From an uncultured Kouleothrix sp. (GTDB taxonomy: Bacteria > Chloroflexota > Chloroflexia > Chloroflexales > Roseiflexaceae), in NCBI GenBank assembly GCA_937858455.1, contig CALLYN010000663.1, forward strand, positions 1 through 24,074: 24,074 nt of DNA, read 5' to 3'. How positions within the stretch are numbered: the stretch's first letter is position 1; the number at the start of each line of letters is the position of its first letter. A model generated the notes under the pieces. That model was not told the origin of the DNA. It saw nothing but the letters and a program-made list of their open reading frames with translations, and made no database searches. A program made the translations under genes and the position numbers. Below are positions 6,501 to 14,871 of this stretch, one piece after another.

Positions 6501-8522
6501 GATCAGCAGAGTAGCTTTGCTGCTGCTCCCTGGCTTCGCCACCGCGCCGCGCTCCGACAGCGTGACCCACTGCTCCGGCAGGCCCTCGACCGTCAGCACG
6601 ACGTCTTCATCCAGCGATGCCGCGATGTCGATTTTCGTACTGATGGCCTGCCCGGCGACGACCGTCAGCTCGCCGGGTTCAAGCCGCACGCTGACTGGCG
6701 CGCTCAACACAAGCTCGCCGGGCGCGCGAGCTTCGCCCAATGTGCTGGAGCGGCCGATCACTTCGAAGGCATACCGCTTGGCCATAGTGGCAGGCACGAG
6801 GTCGGGCTGGACTATGAGAGCGATTGAGCGACTCTCGCCCGCCTGGAGTGGCACGGGGTCTTCTTCAAAGCGTAGCCAGTGCGCGGGCATATCGCCGAGC
6901 GGGTTGATCAGAAGATCGATGTGCTCAGGAGCAGCGGTGTGATTGGAGATCGTCAGCTGCGCGGTTGTTGCGCTTCCGGCGACGGCGCTTAGCTCGCGCG
7001 GGGTGAGCTGCAGCTCCAACCGCGGCAGAATCGTTAGGGCCGCCTGAGCATTGGCGGCTACGGCGCCGCCTTTCAGACAGATCACTTCCAGAGTGTAGCT
7101 CCGACCGACGAGCGCGAGGTCGCGCGGGATCTGCACCGCCAGCTCGACAAAGCTGCGCTCGCCTGGATCGAGGCTGAGCTGGCGCGAGGTCATGCTCATC
7201 CAGCTTTTGGTTCGCGCCGGCGGCCCCGAGCTGTCCGTAGAGCGTAGCTCTGCCTGCAGCTCAACCTTGTCGGTCTTGTCTGATTTCACCTCGACGGTCG
7301 ATGTAACCGTTTCGCCAATCGCGCCGTACAACGTGAGCGTGTCGAGCTGGATGCTCAGCTTTCGGCGTTCCAGTGGTATCTGCGAGCCGCGCCGAATGAT
7401 AACAAACGTGGTCGAGCCGACCTCGAACTCGCTATTCTCTCGCAGTAGCTGCTTGGCGAACGGCCGCATACCAAGTGTGTTGATGCGGATGCCGCTTGGG
7501 CCGCCCAGGTCGTAGAGCGCCCAGCCTTGGGCAGTTTCTAGGAGCTGCGCGTGGTAGGGCGCAATCTCATCGTTAGGCTGGCGCTCGTTAGTATCTACGA
7601 CATAATCGTTATCAGCGGCGCTGCCGATCGTGTATGGGCTGTCACTAAGATCGATCTCGCGCAGCTCGCGGTCGGGCTCGTACACCTGTAGAAGCCAGCG
7701 TTCGCGCGCCGGCCAGTAGATGATCTGCGCACCGCCGATCGTGATAACCTGCTTGGGCTTGAGCAGGGCGCGCTTCCCAGCCACGGTCGGCTGGCCGTCG
7801 AGAAATGTCCCGCTGATCTGGCTGAGGTTGAGCAGGTACCAGCCTGGCCCGTCGGTAGCCTGCGCGCCGGGTCGGCCTTCGTAGACGAGCAGCGCGTGAT
7901 GCGGCTCAACTGCCGGGTCGTTGCCGAGCGGTAGGTCGTTGTCGTGGCTGGCGCCGATGCTGAAGCTCGTGCTCGAGAGCGTGATGTTACGCTGCCAGCC
8001 GGAGGGGTAGCGTACTGCCAGGTAGGGCGTGTCCTGAGCTGCGGGTGGCTCCTCAGGTGATGCCTGGGGTGCCGCCTCAGCCGCACTCGGCTGGCCTGCG
8101 GCGGTCTGCTCGTTGCGATTGAGGAGTACTCGGATGCTGAGATTGCCCACCTCGATCCGCCAGCGCTCGTACTCTTTCATGCGCACGGCGCGGTTTGCGG
8201 GCACCTGCTCGCGGTGTTCGCGCTGCTGTTCATCCAAGAACACGAACAGCGTACCGTTCGAGCTGCCCAGGTCGCTGATCGTCCACGTCTTGGCATTGTT
8301 GTCGAACTGTAGTTGGGCGTGGTAGCGTGAAATTGTTGCGTCGTCGCGCCGGATATGGTTGCCCTGGGCGCTGCCAATCAGCAGCACGCCGCTTGATCTG
8401 CTCGCCTGGTGGCCGGGCTGCATGTTCTCAAACGAACCATCCGCCTTCAGTTTGACTCGCTGGCTTGGTCCGGCTGGCGAAGGGATGATCAACGTGAAGG
8501 TCTTGCCACTTGTATCGCTCAT
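3519..8522 (-). CDS. giant FHA / Ig-like repeat / single-TM protein
   Basis: Protein of 1667 residues without an N-terminal signal. Three FHA domains are visible. FHA1 (about 46-135) has the phosphothreonine-binding signature (SRYHAQL, GSSNGT). FHA2 (about 168-270; EPHHALL, SGTF) and FHA3 (about 277-377; APYHAQL, PSGI) are more degenerate. About ten Ig-like repeats of roughly 105 residues follow (386-1470), each with an L.P..L...GQ start, a central W and a closing strand. One hydrophobic helix (about 1478-1499), a Pro/Thr-rich linker and a C-terminal beta domain (about 1597-1667) with two cysteines complete it. This predicts FHA and Ig parts in the cytosol with the tail outside. It sits 9 bases after the last baseplate gene with TAGGGG as ribosome site. 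Likely an accessory part of the machine, perhaps a membrane anchor or phospho-dependent regulator; this is inferred. Confidence 0.85.
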   Translation of the reverse strand: MSDTSGKTFTLIIPSPAGPSQRVKLKADGSFENMQPGHQASRSSGVLLIGSAQGNHIRRDDATISRYHAQLQFDNNAKTWTISDLGSSNGTLFVFLDEQQREHREQVPANRAVRMKEYERWRIEVGNLSIRVLLNRNEQTAAGQPSAAEAAPQASPEEPPAAQDTPYLAVRYPSGWQRNITLSSTSFSIGASHDNDLPLGNDPAVEPHHALLVYEGRPGAQATDGPGWYLLNLSQISGTFLDGQPTVAGKRALLKPKQVITIGGAQIIYWPARERWLLQVYEPDRELREIDLSDSPYTIGSAADNDYVVDTNERQPNDEIAPYHAQLLETAQGWALYDLGGPSGIRINTLGMRPFAKQLLRENSEFEVGSTTFVIIRRGSQIPLERRKLSIQLDTLTLYGAIGETVTSTVEVKSDKTDKVELQAELRSTDSSGPPARTKSWMSMTSRQLSLDPGERSFVELAVQIPRDLALVGRSYTLEVICLKGGAVAANAQAALTILPRLELQLTPRELSAVAGSATTAQLTISNHTAAPEHIDLLINPLGDMPAHWLRFEEDPVPLQAGESRSIALIVQPDLVPATMAKRYAFEVIGRSSTLGEARAPGELVLSAPVSVRLEPGELTVVAGQAISTKIDIAASLDEDVVLTVEGLPEQWVTLSERGAVAKPGSSSKATLLIQTAWSEGMPTGPRPFQIVGTTERLGRIVSEATLIVQEPIQLTLAPSELALAPGQSAELLIDIAAHTDAQVDLSVKGLPSEWVRLSTTQIDLQAKDRQAERLEIHPPATARLGDYAFQLIGRAAGNGVLARASALLRLVATPPARPPLLALDQTNVTCAPGRPASFSATIVNGGPTADTVRLLLPTALANWQIPPLPEVRLAAGTSHEVTITLEPQPKLPPGTYVLPVRAESQWLGQAELALSVVVPPRAGVRLRTSALRTMPGQPTTTELEVRSEIADDLQFALVGPVKNWARFEPALVRLAPGQTEIVQLTITPPVEHAEALGSYNFQILARGRVASQEVAEAELTVVAPPQVLLDSQMLAVAIGQQITCDITVTSNADTDDLVLLSAEPDKPVGRWATFSEARLSLPPRATRQVQLSITIPRRATDSAGSYPLRLVAAAYHGGRTVVGATLNVLKPNELRLDSSALTTAAGQSIATTISVTNTGAERDYATLALEGPPRNWASFTPPTLQLEPGETGRATLTIQVPREPEGHAAVYDFAVAATWERSPARPYRNATLTIAEAASTSEVEQLRRTSMLSLLLSEQALATEAGQTATATLVVRNLSRIVDRVSFSVRGIREDWVSFAPSSVALLPNDTSEITMQIQPPRDWSSSAGVHNFTVLGISEHDPHAEALAPAALHIRPFSEFTLDMQPRQQTHWRRGRYNLRIVNHGNYGQAYDIGGHDEEEQVLIDKPALRPVLEPGAQRSIPIEVTARRWLWYGVPKIHSVTFQVAPLGSASGGEAVAVAPRQEQAARFIQQPVFSIGVVLLLGLLLLALLAPLIMAYWNRALAPAPIALLRPTVPLVEPSPVATRLVFLVQTPIPTTAPTAEPPTPAPQLVTVVVTEQVISQVVVTAPPQPTVALPTAAPPEPTPTSTPAANALCERRAPIELRGSGTPARGVLLYFNGRAVAGTTVGSDGIWSMLLSLSDEPPRTVVVRDRLTQAILFQKTCA

Positions 8523-8531
8523 CGGCGGCCC

Positions 8532-9545
8532 CTATACGCTCGGAATATACCGCACCGCGCCGCCCCCGGCGATCGCCCAGATCTCGTAGGCGCTATGGAC
8601 CGGCCGGTGCAGCCGGGCGATCGCGTCGACGATTTCGACGAGCCGCGGGGCTGGAAGACCAGATCGCGGCTGCTCCAGCGTGACCGGCAGTAGGATCGAG
8701 AAGCAGCCGGCGCGGGCGTTTGGCGGCGGGCTGGTTTGTCCGCGCTGGTGGTGCAGCCAGGTGGGCAGCTGGCTTGCAAGCGGTGTGGGCGTGCCGTCAG
8801 GCGCCGCGTACCACTCGGCGATTTCGGGTATGATGCCCGTGCAGGCCTGAATGTGCCGCATCAGCCCGTATGGTGTGCTGCGCCAGTGGTTGATCTCCAA
8901 GGCATGGCGCAGCATACCGCGCTGCTCCTCCGGCGTCAGCGACACGAACATTTCTAGGTCGAACCAAGATGCTATGTAAGGCAGGATGGAGGCCGGCGCG
9001 GTGTGCGGGCTGAAGTAGGCGTCGATCTGCCCAAGCAGCATGGCCAGCGGATCGAGCATGCGCTCGAAGGTCATGAGGAAGCGGCCGGTGAATCGTGGCG
9101 ACACACTGGAGTCGCGCGGCTCGGCGTGAAACGGCGGGGGCAGGTATGCGAGGTAGCGGCTGGTCTGGATGAAGCGAAACGAGAAGGCGCTGATCCGCAG
9201 CGTGTCGCCATTCTCCAGCACCTGGACGCTTGGCTTGGCAGTATCGAGTGCATGCGGCTCCGCGCCATGGGCCTCGGCGGGCTCGATCTCCACGGCCTCG
9301 CGCGCGATGTATAGCGTGACGGTGCACTTGCCGTCGACATATGCCACGTCGGCCACGTGGGCGCCTGGGCCGCCGGCCGGCGCGCCAAAGACGATCTGCG
9401 TGCCGGTAGGCGGCTGCGCGGCTGCGCTGGTGCCCGGCCGCGACTCACCGCTTGGCAGCAGCGTAATTGAGGTGGTGCCCGGCTGCAAATTGACGATCTT
9501 CGGCTGCCCGCCCGCCCACCAGTATGAAAGCACGGCGTCTTGCAT
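8532..9545 (-). CDS. baseplate tail protein, TIGR02242/P2 gpI-like, FHA-like N-terminus
   Basis: Protein of 337 residues. From about 125 onward it matches the phage-tail-protein family seen in eCIS loci, with RYLAYLPPPF, LMTFERMLDPL, a helical PYIASWFDLEMF region, and a C-terminal RPVHSAYEIWAI. Such proteins form part of the baseplate wedge, next to the J-type protein encoded just upstream. The first 120 residues are a separate beta-rich module ending in LENGDTLRISAFSFRF, which looks like the last strands of an FHA domain. The SRxHA and NGT motifs are missing, so phosphopeptide binding is not expected. Gap to the upstream gene is 15 bases; the ribosome site AAAGG is rather distant. The family call is firm; the FHA-like reading is an inference. 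Confidence 0.85.
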   Translation of the reverse strand: MQDAVLSYWWAGGQPKIVNLQPGTTSITLLPSGESRPGTSAAAQPPTGTQIVFGAPAGGPGAHVADVAYVDGKCTVTLYIAREAVEIEPAEAHGAEPHALDTAKPSVQVLENGDTLRISAFSFRFIQTSRYLAYLPPPFHAEPRDSSVSPRFTGRFLMTFERMLDPLAMLLGQIDAYFSPHTAPASILPYIASWFDLEMFVSLTPEEQRGMLRHALEINHWRSTPYGLMRHIQACTGIIPEIAEWYAAPDGTPTPLASQLPTWLHHQRGQTSPPPNARAGCFSILLPVTLEQPRSGLPAPRLVEIVDAIARLHRPVHSAYEIWAIAGGGAVRYIPSV

Positions 9546-9560
9546 CGGCGGCTGAACCTT

Positions 9561-11594
9561 TCAGTGCTGCCTTACCTTGAACTCGATTTCACTGAAGTTG
9601 CCGGCCACGAACAGCACGCCTTTCGTGGGCGCGACCTCGTCAACTGGCCGATTATCGGTTTGCATCCTGATTGTTCTTGGCACCACCCTGATCACGCCGG
9701 GAATGCGCGCTAGCGCGTGCTCGACCTCCCACTGGTAGGGCGGCCGGTCGAACGGCCAGCCGGTGCCGTCTGGCCCGCCTGTGAACGGGTTCATCAGTCG
9801 GTTGAGCGCCTCAAAGGCCATGCGCCGCGCCTCCAGCCGGTTGATCGACGGGTGAATCTCAAGCGCGGCGGCGATATCGAGCGGCCTGAATTGCGGCGCG
9901 CGCACATGCACGCGGGTGGTCAGCAGGCGGCGCTTGTGCACGTAGTTGCGCACAATCTCAAGCAGGTCGGCGTCGGGCGTGAGGTCGCTTTCGATGTCCA
10001 GGCGGCGGTCGGAGGCCTGCGCCGCGGCCACAATGTACAGCATGATTGTTGGCGGCTCGTCGAGGCCATTTTCGAGGATGGGCTCGACACAGTAGGCTCG
10101 GCCGATCTGGTCGGGCGCGGCCTCCTTCGCCAGGAACTCGAAGTCGCCGGCGGTGACGGCACGAGTGCGGGCGAGCCGCTTAGGCGCGGCGAGCTGGGCT
10201 GCCTCGATCGTCTCGGCATCCTTCCCGCCAGTGGCTGGGCGGATGTTGGTTACGCGCTCGACATAGGCAATGGCGTCTTTGAGCACTGTGAGCTTGCCGG
10301 TGGCGACATTGCCGGCGGCGCCGCCGCCAGATCGGTAGCTGCGGAAGCGGATGGCGCTGCCGCGCGGCGGGATCGCGCCCAGCTGATGGGCTCGGCCATC
10401 ACGCTCGCGGATCCGCGGCCCAAAGCGCACCTCGCCGCTCACCCGGTCGATCACTACATGCAGGTCGCTGGGCTTGGAGGCGCCGAAGTTGGCGCGCTCC
10501 CGCCATACCTTCCACTGCCCTGGCGTTTCGCTAACCTCGATCACCTCGTCATCGTTCGCCTCGTCGTCATTCGCCTCGTCGTTGAGCATCTCGCGATCGG
10601 TCACGCGCGGCAGAATTGGTGGGCGCGCCACCTGGAACACCTGCCCCGGCTGGCCGGAGCTGTAGCCCAGGATCTCGTTGACGACCGGCGTCGCGTGGGT
10701 GGCCTGGACGAGGCCGCCGACAGTGGCCGACGTAATGTTCAGCAGCTCGGGCGAATCTTTATAGCGGAACTTGTTGCTGAGCGGCGAGGGGTTGTAGCGG
10801 CAGCGCACCCAATAGCCTTCCCAGATCTCGCTCGTGCCCCTTTGCCGCCGCAGGCGCCTCAGATCGGGGGGCATGTAGAGCTCGATCACGCCGGGCTGGT
10901 TCAGCGCGAGCGTCGTGTCACGCTCGACTTCGAGCTGAACCCACTGGCCATGCTTGCAGTAGGCCTCCCAGGTCAGCGGCGGATCGGTCGGGTCGACGCC
11001 GGTGCCCTCGGCGTGCTTGCATTCGATATGTAGCGCAAGCACATGGTTGCTCAGGTCTTTGTCGCCGCTGTGGTCGTACACCAGGTAAAACGACTCGCCG
11101 GGGCGCGGCTCGTTGCTGAACACCCGCTGACCATCGGATTCCGATAGCACGATCTCGCTATACGTTACGCCGTCGCTTGAGGTAAGCACGGCCTTGCACT
11201 CCGCCGGAAACAGCAGCAGGTCGGTGTCGGTGTAGAAGTCGACCGCCGGCTCCGAGTCGAGCGCCTGGTTGCCGACCTTGCAGCCCTGCGGGATCGGCAC
11301 CATAGTCGTGGCCGGAGCAGATAGTCGGAACATCAGCCTGGCCGTGGCGGCCTCTGGCGGGCGCAGCGTGACACCCAGCAGCTCAAGCAGCGTGATGTAG
11401 GTCTTTTCGGGAACCCGGTTGAGCTGGTAGAGCATGCCTTCGACCATCCACGCAAACAGCTCGATCAGCGTCACTCCTGGGTCGCTGACATTGTGATCGG
11501 TCCACTCCGGGCAATAGCGCGGGATCATGCGCTTCGTCTCGTCGACAATCTGCTGGAAGGTGCGGTCGTCCAAGTTTGGCTTTGGCAGTGGCAT
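9561..11594 (-). CDS. baseplate assembly protein J-like (Afp11/gp6 type)
   Basis: Protein of 677 residues. The N-terminus (DRTFQQIVDETKRMIPRYCP, then WTDHNVSDPGVTLIELFAW) is the hallmark of the 'putative baseplate assembly protein' family (TIGR02243) of eCIS and related tails. These proteins build the wedge ring around the spike, comparable to T4 gp6/P2 gpJ. The middle part has long beta-rich insertions. It also has an acidic microrepeat (NDDEA units, encoded by a 15-bp tandem duplication around 10546-10575) that looks like a recent slip-strand expansion. The C-terminal third (about 400-670, starting near IRFRSYRSGGGAAGNV) is the classic J core. The ATG directly follows the gp25 stop with GGGGAG 6 bases upstream, so it is translationally coupled. 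Confidence 0.9.
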   Translation of the reverse strand: MPLPKPNLDDRTFQQIVDETKRMIPRYCPEWTDHNVSDPGVTLIELFAWMVEGMLYQLNRVPEKTYITLLELLGVTLRPPEAATARLMFRLSAPATTMVPIPQGCKVGNQALDSEPAVDFYTDTDLLLFPAECKAVLTSSDGVTYSEIVLSESDGQRVFSNEPRPGESFYLVYDHSGDKDLSNHVLALHIECKHAEGTGVDPTDPPLTWEAYCKHGQWVQLEVERDTTLALNQPGVIELYMPPDLRRLRRQRGTSEIWEGYWVRCRYNPSPLSNKFRYKDSPELLNITSATVGGLVQATHATPVVNEILGYSSGQPGQVFQVARPPILPRVTDREMLNDEANDDEANDDEVIEVSETPGQWKVWRERANFGASKPSDLHVVIDRVSGEVRFGPRIRERDGRAHQLGAIPPRGSAIRFRSYRSGGGAAGNVATGKLTVLKDAIAYVERVTNIRPATGGKDAETIEAAQLAAPKRLARTRAVTAGDFEFLAKEAAPDQIGRAYCVEPILENGLDEPPTIMLYIVAAAQASDRRLDIESDLTPDADLLEIVRNYVHKRRLLTTRVHVRAPQFRPLDIAAALEIHPSINRLEARRMAFEALNRLMNPFTGGPDGTGWPFDRPPYQWEVEHALARIPGVIRVVPRTIRMQTDNRPVDEVAPTKGVLFVAGNFSEIEFKVRQH

Positions 11595-11996
11595 CTACGG
11601 CTCCCCAGGAATTGTATAGAACGGGTACACCAGCGAGCGCTCGTCGTGGGTGCTCTTCACGATATAGCGAACCGCGATCTTGATCACGCCGTTGCCATTG
11701 GCTGCCGGATCGGCCAGCACGTCGATGATCTCGACCCGCGGCTCCCACCAGGCCAGCGCCTCGCGCACATAGTGCTCGGCGGCGGTGAGTGTGCTGGTAT
11801 TGAGCGGCGCGAAGAGCAGATCATGGATCTGGCAGCCAAACTCGGGCCGCATGAGCCGCTGGCGCTTGGGGGTGCTGAGAATCAGCAGCATCGCCTGCTC
11901 AAGCTCATCGGCATCGCTCGCGAGGGCGATGCCACCGCGCGGCCCAATACCGATCGGAAAGCGCCAGCCCGATCCGATGAGGTCATATGAGCGCAT
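11595..11996 (-). CDS. gp25-like baseplate wedge protein (Afp9 type)
   Basis: Protein of 133 residues with the gp25/GPW lysozyme-like wedge fold. It has the early GSGWRFPIGIG, a helix with the usual LLILSTPKRQRLMRPEFGC, then HDLLFAPLN and a closing beta strand. The conserved EFG is the structural signature of gp25 in T4, T6SS TssE and eCIS. Length is standard. It connects the baseplate to the first sheath ring. The GGAGGG ribosome site is well placed. The gene sits 1 base after the PAAR stop and immediately before the J-like gene, so spike tip, wedge and J protein are made from one coupled segment. Confidence 0.92.
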   Translation of the reverse strand: MRSYDLIGSGWRFPIGIGPRGGIALASDADELEQAMLLILSTPKRQRLMRPEFGCQIHDLLFAPLNTSTLTAAEHYVREALAWWEPRVEIIDVLADPAANGNGVIKIAVRYIVKSTHDERSLVYPFYTIPGEP

Positions 11997-11997
11997 A

Positions 11998-12288
11998 CTA
12001 CCCTCCGATCAACACGGTTGGCAGGCCACTGACGATCACGCCGCCGTGGGCGGTCTGGTCGCCCAGGCGGGCCGCCGGCCGCCCGCCGATCAGCACTGTG
12101 GCGCTGCCGCGCACCACCACCGAGGGTGGCCCGACGCAAACCGCCTGGTCGCCGAGTCCGGCGGCCGGTAACCCGCCGATTAGTACATTGGGCACGCCCG
12201 GCCCGACGATTGGCCCGCCGACGTGTGGGACTGGGCCGGTGGTGGCCGGGCAGGTGTGTAGGTCGGTGAGACGCGCTGCTGGTGGCAT
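11998..12288 (-). CDS. PAAR-domain spike tip protein (Afp10 type)
   Basis: Short Gly/Pro-rich protein of 96 residues. It begins PPAARLTDLHTCP and carries repeated VLIGG-P-AA-LGD units, the PAAR pattern that folds into a sharp zinc-bound cone on the spike end. His11 and Cys13, plus later Cys51 and His82, are candidate metal ligands. There is no C-terminal extension, so no toxin is fused to the tip. It follows the spike gene by 15 bases; the ribosome site is weak (GAGAAAG), suggesting coupling to upstream translation. Confidence 0.93.
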   Translation of the reverse strand: MPPAARLTDLHTCPATTGPVPHVGGPIVGPGVPNVLIGGLPAAGLGDQAVCVGPPSVVVRGSATVLIGGRPAARLGDQTAHGGVIVSGLPTVLIGG

Positions 12289-12303
12289 ACAGTTTCGCTT
12301 TCT

Positions 12304-14133
12304 CTAGTTGATCTTGACCAGCGCGCCCTGGACATTGACCAGTGCACCAGCTTTGAGATCTAGCTTGGCGGATCCGCTCACTTCGGCGCCAATGGCTGCC
12401 AGCGCGACTTTGTTGCCCATCGCGGTCAGCTCGGCCCCGGCTGGCGTGAAGGCCAGCTTGGCGCCGCCCGGCCCGGTCAACTCCATCGCGCCCTGGCGAA
12501 ATAGGAGCTTGCTGCCAGCGCCGGTCAGCTCCAGTGTCCCGCCCGATGTGACGGTGACCGCGCCGATGCCCTGGTCGTCGAGCGTGATTGTGTGCTTGCC
12601 AGACTTGACGCGAATCAGCTTGTCGTTATCGCTGAGCTTCACAAATAAGCCGGTCGCCGTTTTGATCTCGATCGCGCCCTTGCCAGCTGGGCCATCTTCT
12701 AAAAACTCGACAGTATGGCCAGCGCGCGTACGAATCGTGCGCAGCGTGACTTGGCCCTCGCCGTTGACCGCAGCGGCGGGCGGCTTGTCTTTGGGGTTCC
12801 ACAGCCCGCCGACGATGTAGGGTCGATTCATATCGCCGTGCTCGAAGGCCACTAACATTTCATCGTTGATCTCGGGCAGCGCCATAAGCCCGCGCTGCGC
12901 CCCGCCGCCAGGTACCGCGATTCGCACCCAGTCGCTTTCCAGCCGCTCGTCGAACCAGGGGTACTTCACTTTCACCCGCCCGATTTTCTGCGGGTCATTC
13001 ACGTTGGTGACAACCCCTACCACCACGCCGCGCACGAGCTGGCGCTCGTCGGCGCCTTGGATCGGGCTGAGGATGCTGGTGGGGTTGCGCCCGCTCACAT
13101 AGATCGTGGTGCGGTAGAGGCCGTTGGCGTACTCGTGGCGAGTGGCGGTGACGTGATAGGTGCCGCTGAAGCGCTTGCCAACCTTCTGCAGCTCGACGGT
13201 CGCGCCGGCTCGCAAGGCCGGCTCGCCCAGGCAGGTCGCCTCGATCGATAGGTAGTCTCCGGCGAGCTCGTCGAGGGTGGCCTGGGCGAGCGTCCGAGCC
13301 TCCTGGCCATCCCGCACTGGCCGATCACATACCACCACTTTGGCGGCCTTGGAGAAAGCTTTTTTAGCGCTCTCGCCGCCGGTCGCGCCATTGTTGATCG
13401 CGGGATGCTGGCTCGGCGCGCTGGCGCTGCCAACGATCGGCCGCTTGGCGCTTGGATCCCAGCCGCGCACCTCGACCTCGTTGGCCTGGGCCGCTACGGT
13501 GATCCGCGCCCGAAAGCTCATCAGCGTCTCGCCGAACTCCTGCAAGGGCGCGGCGGCAGTGCGCTGGCTGTCGGGCGCGAATGTGACGGTGCGCTTGTCG
13601 ACGGTGATGCAGTAGCCAGTGCTGGACGCCAACTCACGTAAAAACGCGATGTCGCTCTGCGCATCCTGCACTACATAATCGAACTTCTGGCTGACCATGT
13701 TGGTCATGATCACCTGGGCGCTTAGCCCGGCCTCCTGGACGACCTGCTTAAAAATGTCGGCGTACGACTGCTTGACAAATGTGCGCGTGGTTTTACCGCG
13801 GTACAGCCGGTGCGCGCGGTCGTAGCCGCGCACGACCAGCTCGATCCGCTCCTGGGTCAGCTCCGGCTCCAGCGCCGTTACCTCGGCGGTGAGAATGATT
13901 TTACGCCGCCCGTGCACATCGCTCGCGGCGATCTGGATCTCGTCGCCCAGCCGGAATAGCGCGCCGTCGATCAGCTTCAGCTCAGCATCCTCGAAGCGCA
14001 GCGTAAACACCGCCGGCTGGGCTAGGTCATCTTCGACGATGACCTCGTCCAGTTGAGTGATCGCCCACCTGGGCAGATCGTCGCCATTGATCCGGATGTA
14101 GAACAGATCAAGCTCGGCGTTGATATCTGTCAT
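12304..14133 (-). CDS. VgrG-like hub-spike protein (gp27-gp5 fusion, Afp8 type)
   Basis: Protein of 609 residues with the layout of central spikes. An N-terminal gp27/late-control-D-like hub domain (about 1-355) includes VRGYDRAHRLYRGKTTRTF and QSDIAFLRELASSTGY. An OB-fold gp5 domain (about 365-450) has GVVTNVNDPQKIGRVKVKYP, DWVRIAVPGGG and MNRPYIVGGLWNP. A beta-helix needle of short repeats runs to the end (ITLDDQGIG, LELTGAGSK). It trimerises under the tube and is tipped by the PAAR protein encoded next. No lysozyme or effector domain is inserted. It follows the LysM gene by 17 bases. Confidence 0.95.
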   Translation of the reverse strand: MTDINAELDLFYIRINGDDLPRWAITQLDEVIVEDDLAQPAVFTLRFEDAELKLIDGALFRLGDEIQIAASDVHGRRKIILTAEVTALEPELTQERIELVVRGYDRAHRLYRGKTTRTFVKQSYADIFKQVVQEAGLSAQVIMTNMVSQKFDYVVQDAQSDIAFLRELASSTGYCITVDKRTVTFAPDSQRTAAAPLQEFGETLMSFRARITVAAQANEVEVRGWDPSAKRPIVGSASAPSQHPAINNGATGGESAKKAFSKAAKVVVCDRPVRDGQEARTLAQATLDELAGDYLSIEATCLGEPALRAGATVELQKVGKRFSGTYHVTATRHEYANGLYRTTIYVSGRNPTSILSPIQGADERQLVRGVVVGVVTNVNDPQKIGRVKVKYPWFDERLESDWVRIAVPGGGAQRGLMALPEINDEMLVAFEHGDMNRPYIVGGLWNPKDKPPAAAVNGEGQVTLRTIRTRAGHTVEFLEDGPAGKGAIEIKTATGLFVKLSDNDKLIRVKSGKHTITLDDQGIGAVTVTSGGTLELTGAGSKLLFRQGAMELTGPGGAKLAFTPAGAELTAMGNKVALAAIGAEVSGSAKLDLKAGALVNVQGALVKIN

Positions 14134-14150
14134 GGCTGTGTGCGTGCTAT

Positions 14151-14849
14151 CTACTGCAGCGAGAGCGGCGTAATAAGCAGCCGCTGCCCAGGGCGGAGCG
14201 CCAGCGGATCATCGATATGGTTCGTCTCGGCAAGATGCCGCCAGACCGTGCTATCGCGGTACATGGCATAGGCGATCCCTGCCAGCGTATCGCCCTCGGT
14301 CACCACGTATAGCCGTGCGTTTGGCTCGCCGCCCGAGGTCGGGTTCTGGCGCGGGTAGGCGTCTTCGTCGGTGGTCTGCTGAAACGTGATGTCGATCTTG
14401 GCTCGGACGGGCGTGCCATCGGCGAGAAAGAGTGTAAAAGTCTGGGTTATTGAGGTCACCACACCCACGAATGACCACAGCTTGCCCCATTGGAACCGGC
14501 ACTCAGGCGGTTTGCCCTGGCCGTTTGTGGAGTCGATGCCTGATTTATTGATCAGCGTGAGCTTCCACAGCTCTTGGGTGTATTTGCGCACGTCTTCGCG
14601 CGCCTGATTGCCGAACCACTCGTGAGTCTCGTAGGTGTCGAAAACCAGGTTGAGCGTCAGCGAGTTGGGTCCACCGCCGCTGTACTCGGCGTGCGGTTGA
14701 TTCTGGCCGCGCGCCTTCTCCGAGCTCCAGCCATTACTTTTCGATAGCTTATACTCCTGCGGGTTAAACATGCACTTGATCTCAGTATTGGTCGCCATAT
14801 TTTTGATGATTGCTGGCGCGATATCGCCGCGCTGATAGCGATCGGTCAT
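14151..14849 (-). CDS. LysM-domain baseplate hub protein (Afp7 type)
   Basis: The start at MTDRYQRGD is preferred over upstream Mets because GAGG lies about 7 bases ahead and it avoids overlap with the previous gene; this gives 232 residues. The N-terminal part contains the family signature MFNPQEYKLSKSNGW and a long beta/alpha domain. The last about 53 residues are a LysM motif (LYVVTEGDTLAGIAYAMYRD, then LRPGQRLLITP). In eCIS this protein sits between tube and spike, resembling T4 gp53/P2 gpX-type hub parts. The LysM here is structural and probably does not bind cell wall. It is placed directly upstream of the spike gene, as in Afp/PVC loci. Confidence 0.9.
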   Translation of the reverse strand: MTDRYQRGDIAPAIIKNMATNTEIKCMFNPQEYKLSKSNGWSSEKARGQNQPHAEYSGGGPNSLTLNLVFDTYETHEWFGNQAREDVRKYTQELWKLTLINKSGIDSTNGQGKPPECRFQWGKLWSFVGVVTSITQTFTLFLADGTPVRAKIDITFQQTTDEDAYPRQNPTSGGEPNARLYVVTEGDTLAGIAYAMYRDSTVWRHLAETNHIDDPLALRPGQRLLITPLSLQ

Positions 14850-14871
14850 TGTTTGGCCTCGCATATGTCGA

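Noticed and set aside
9717..11033. 438-residue plus-strand frame
   Set aside because: It lies fully antisense to the J-like baseplate gene, which has clear family motifs; the long frame is a by-product of high third-position G+C.
11998..12288. Toxin domain fused to the PAAR tip or the spike
   Set aside because: Both proteins end with their structural repeats; there is no extra C-terminal domain.
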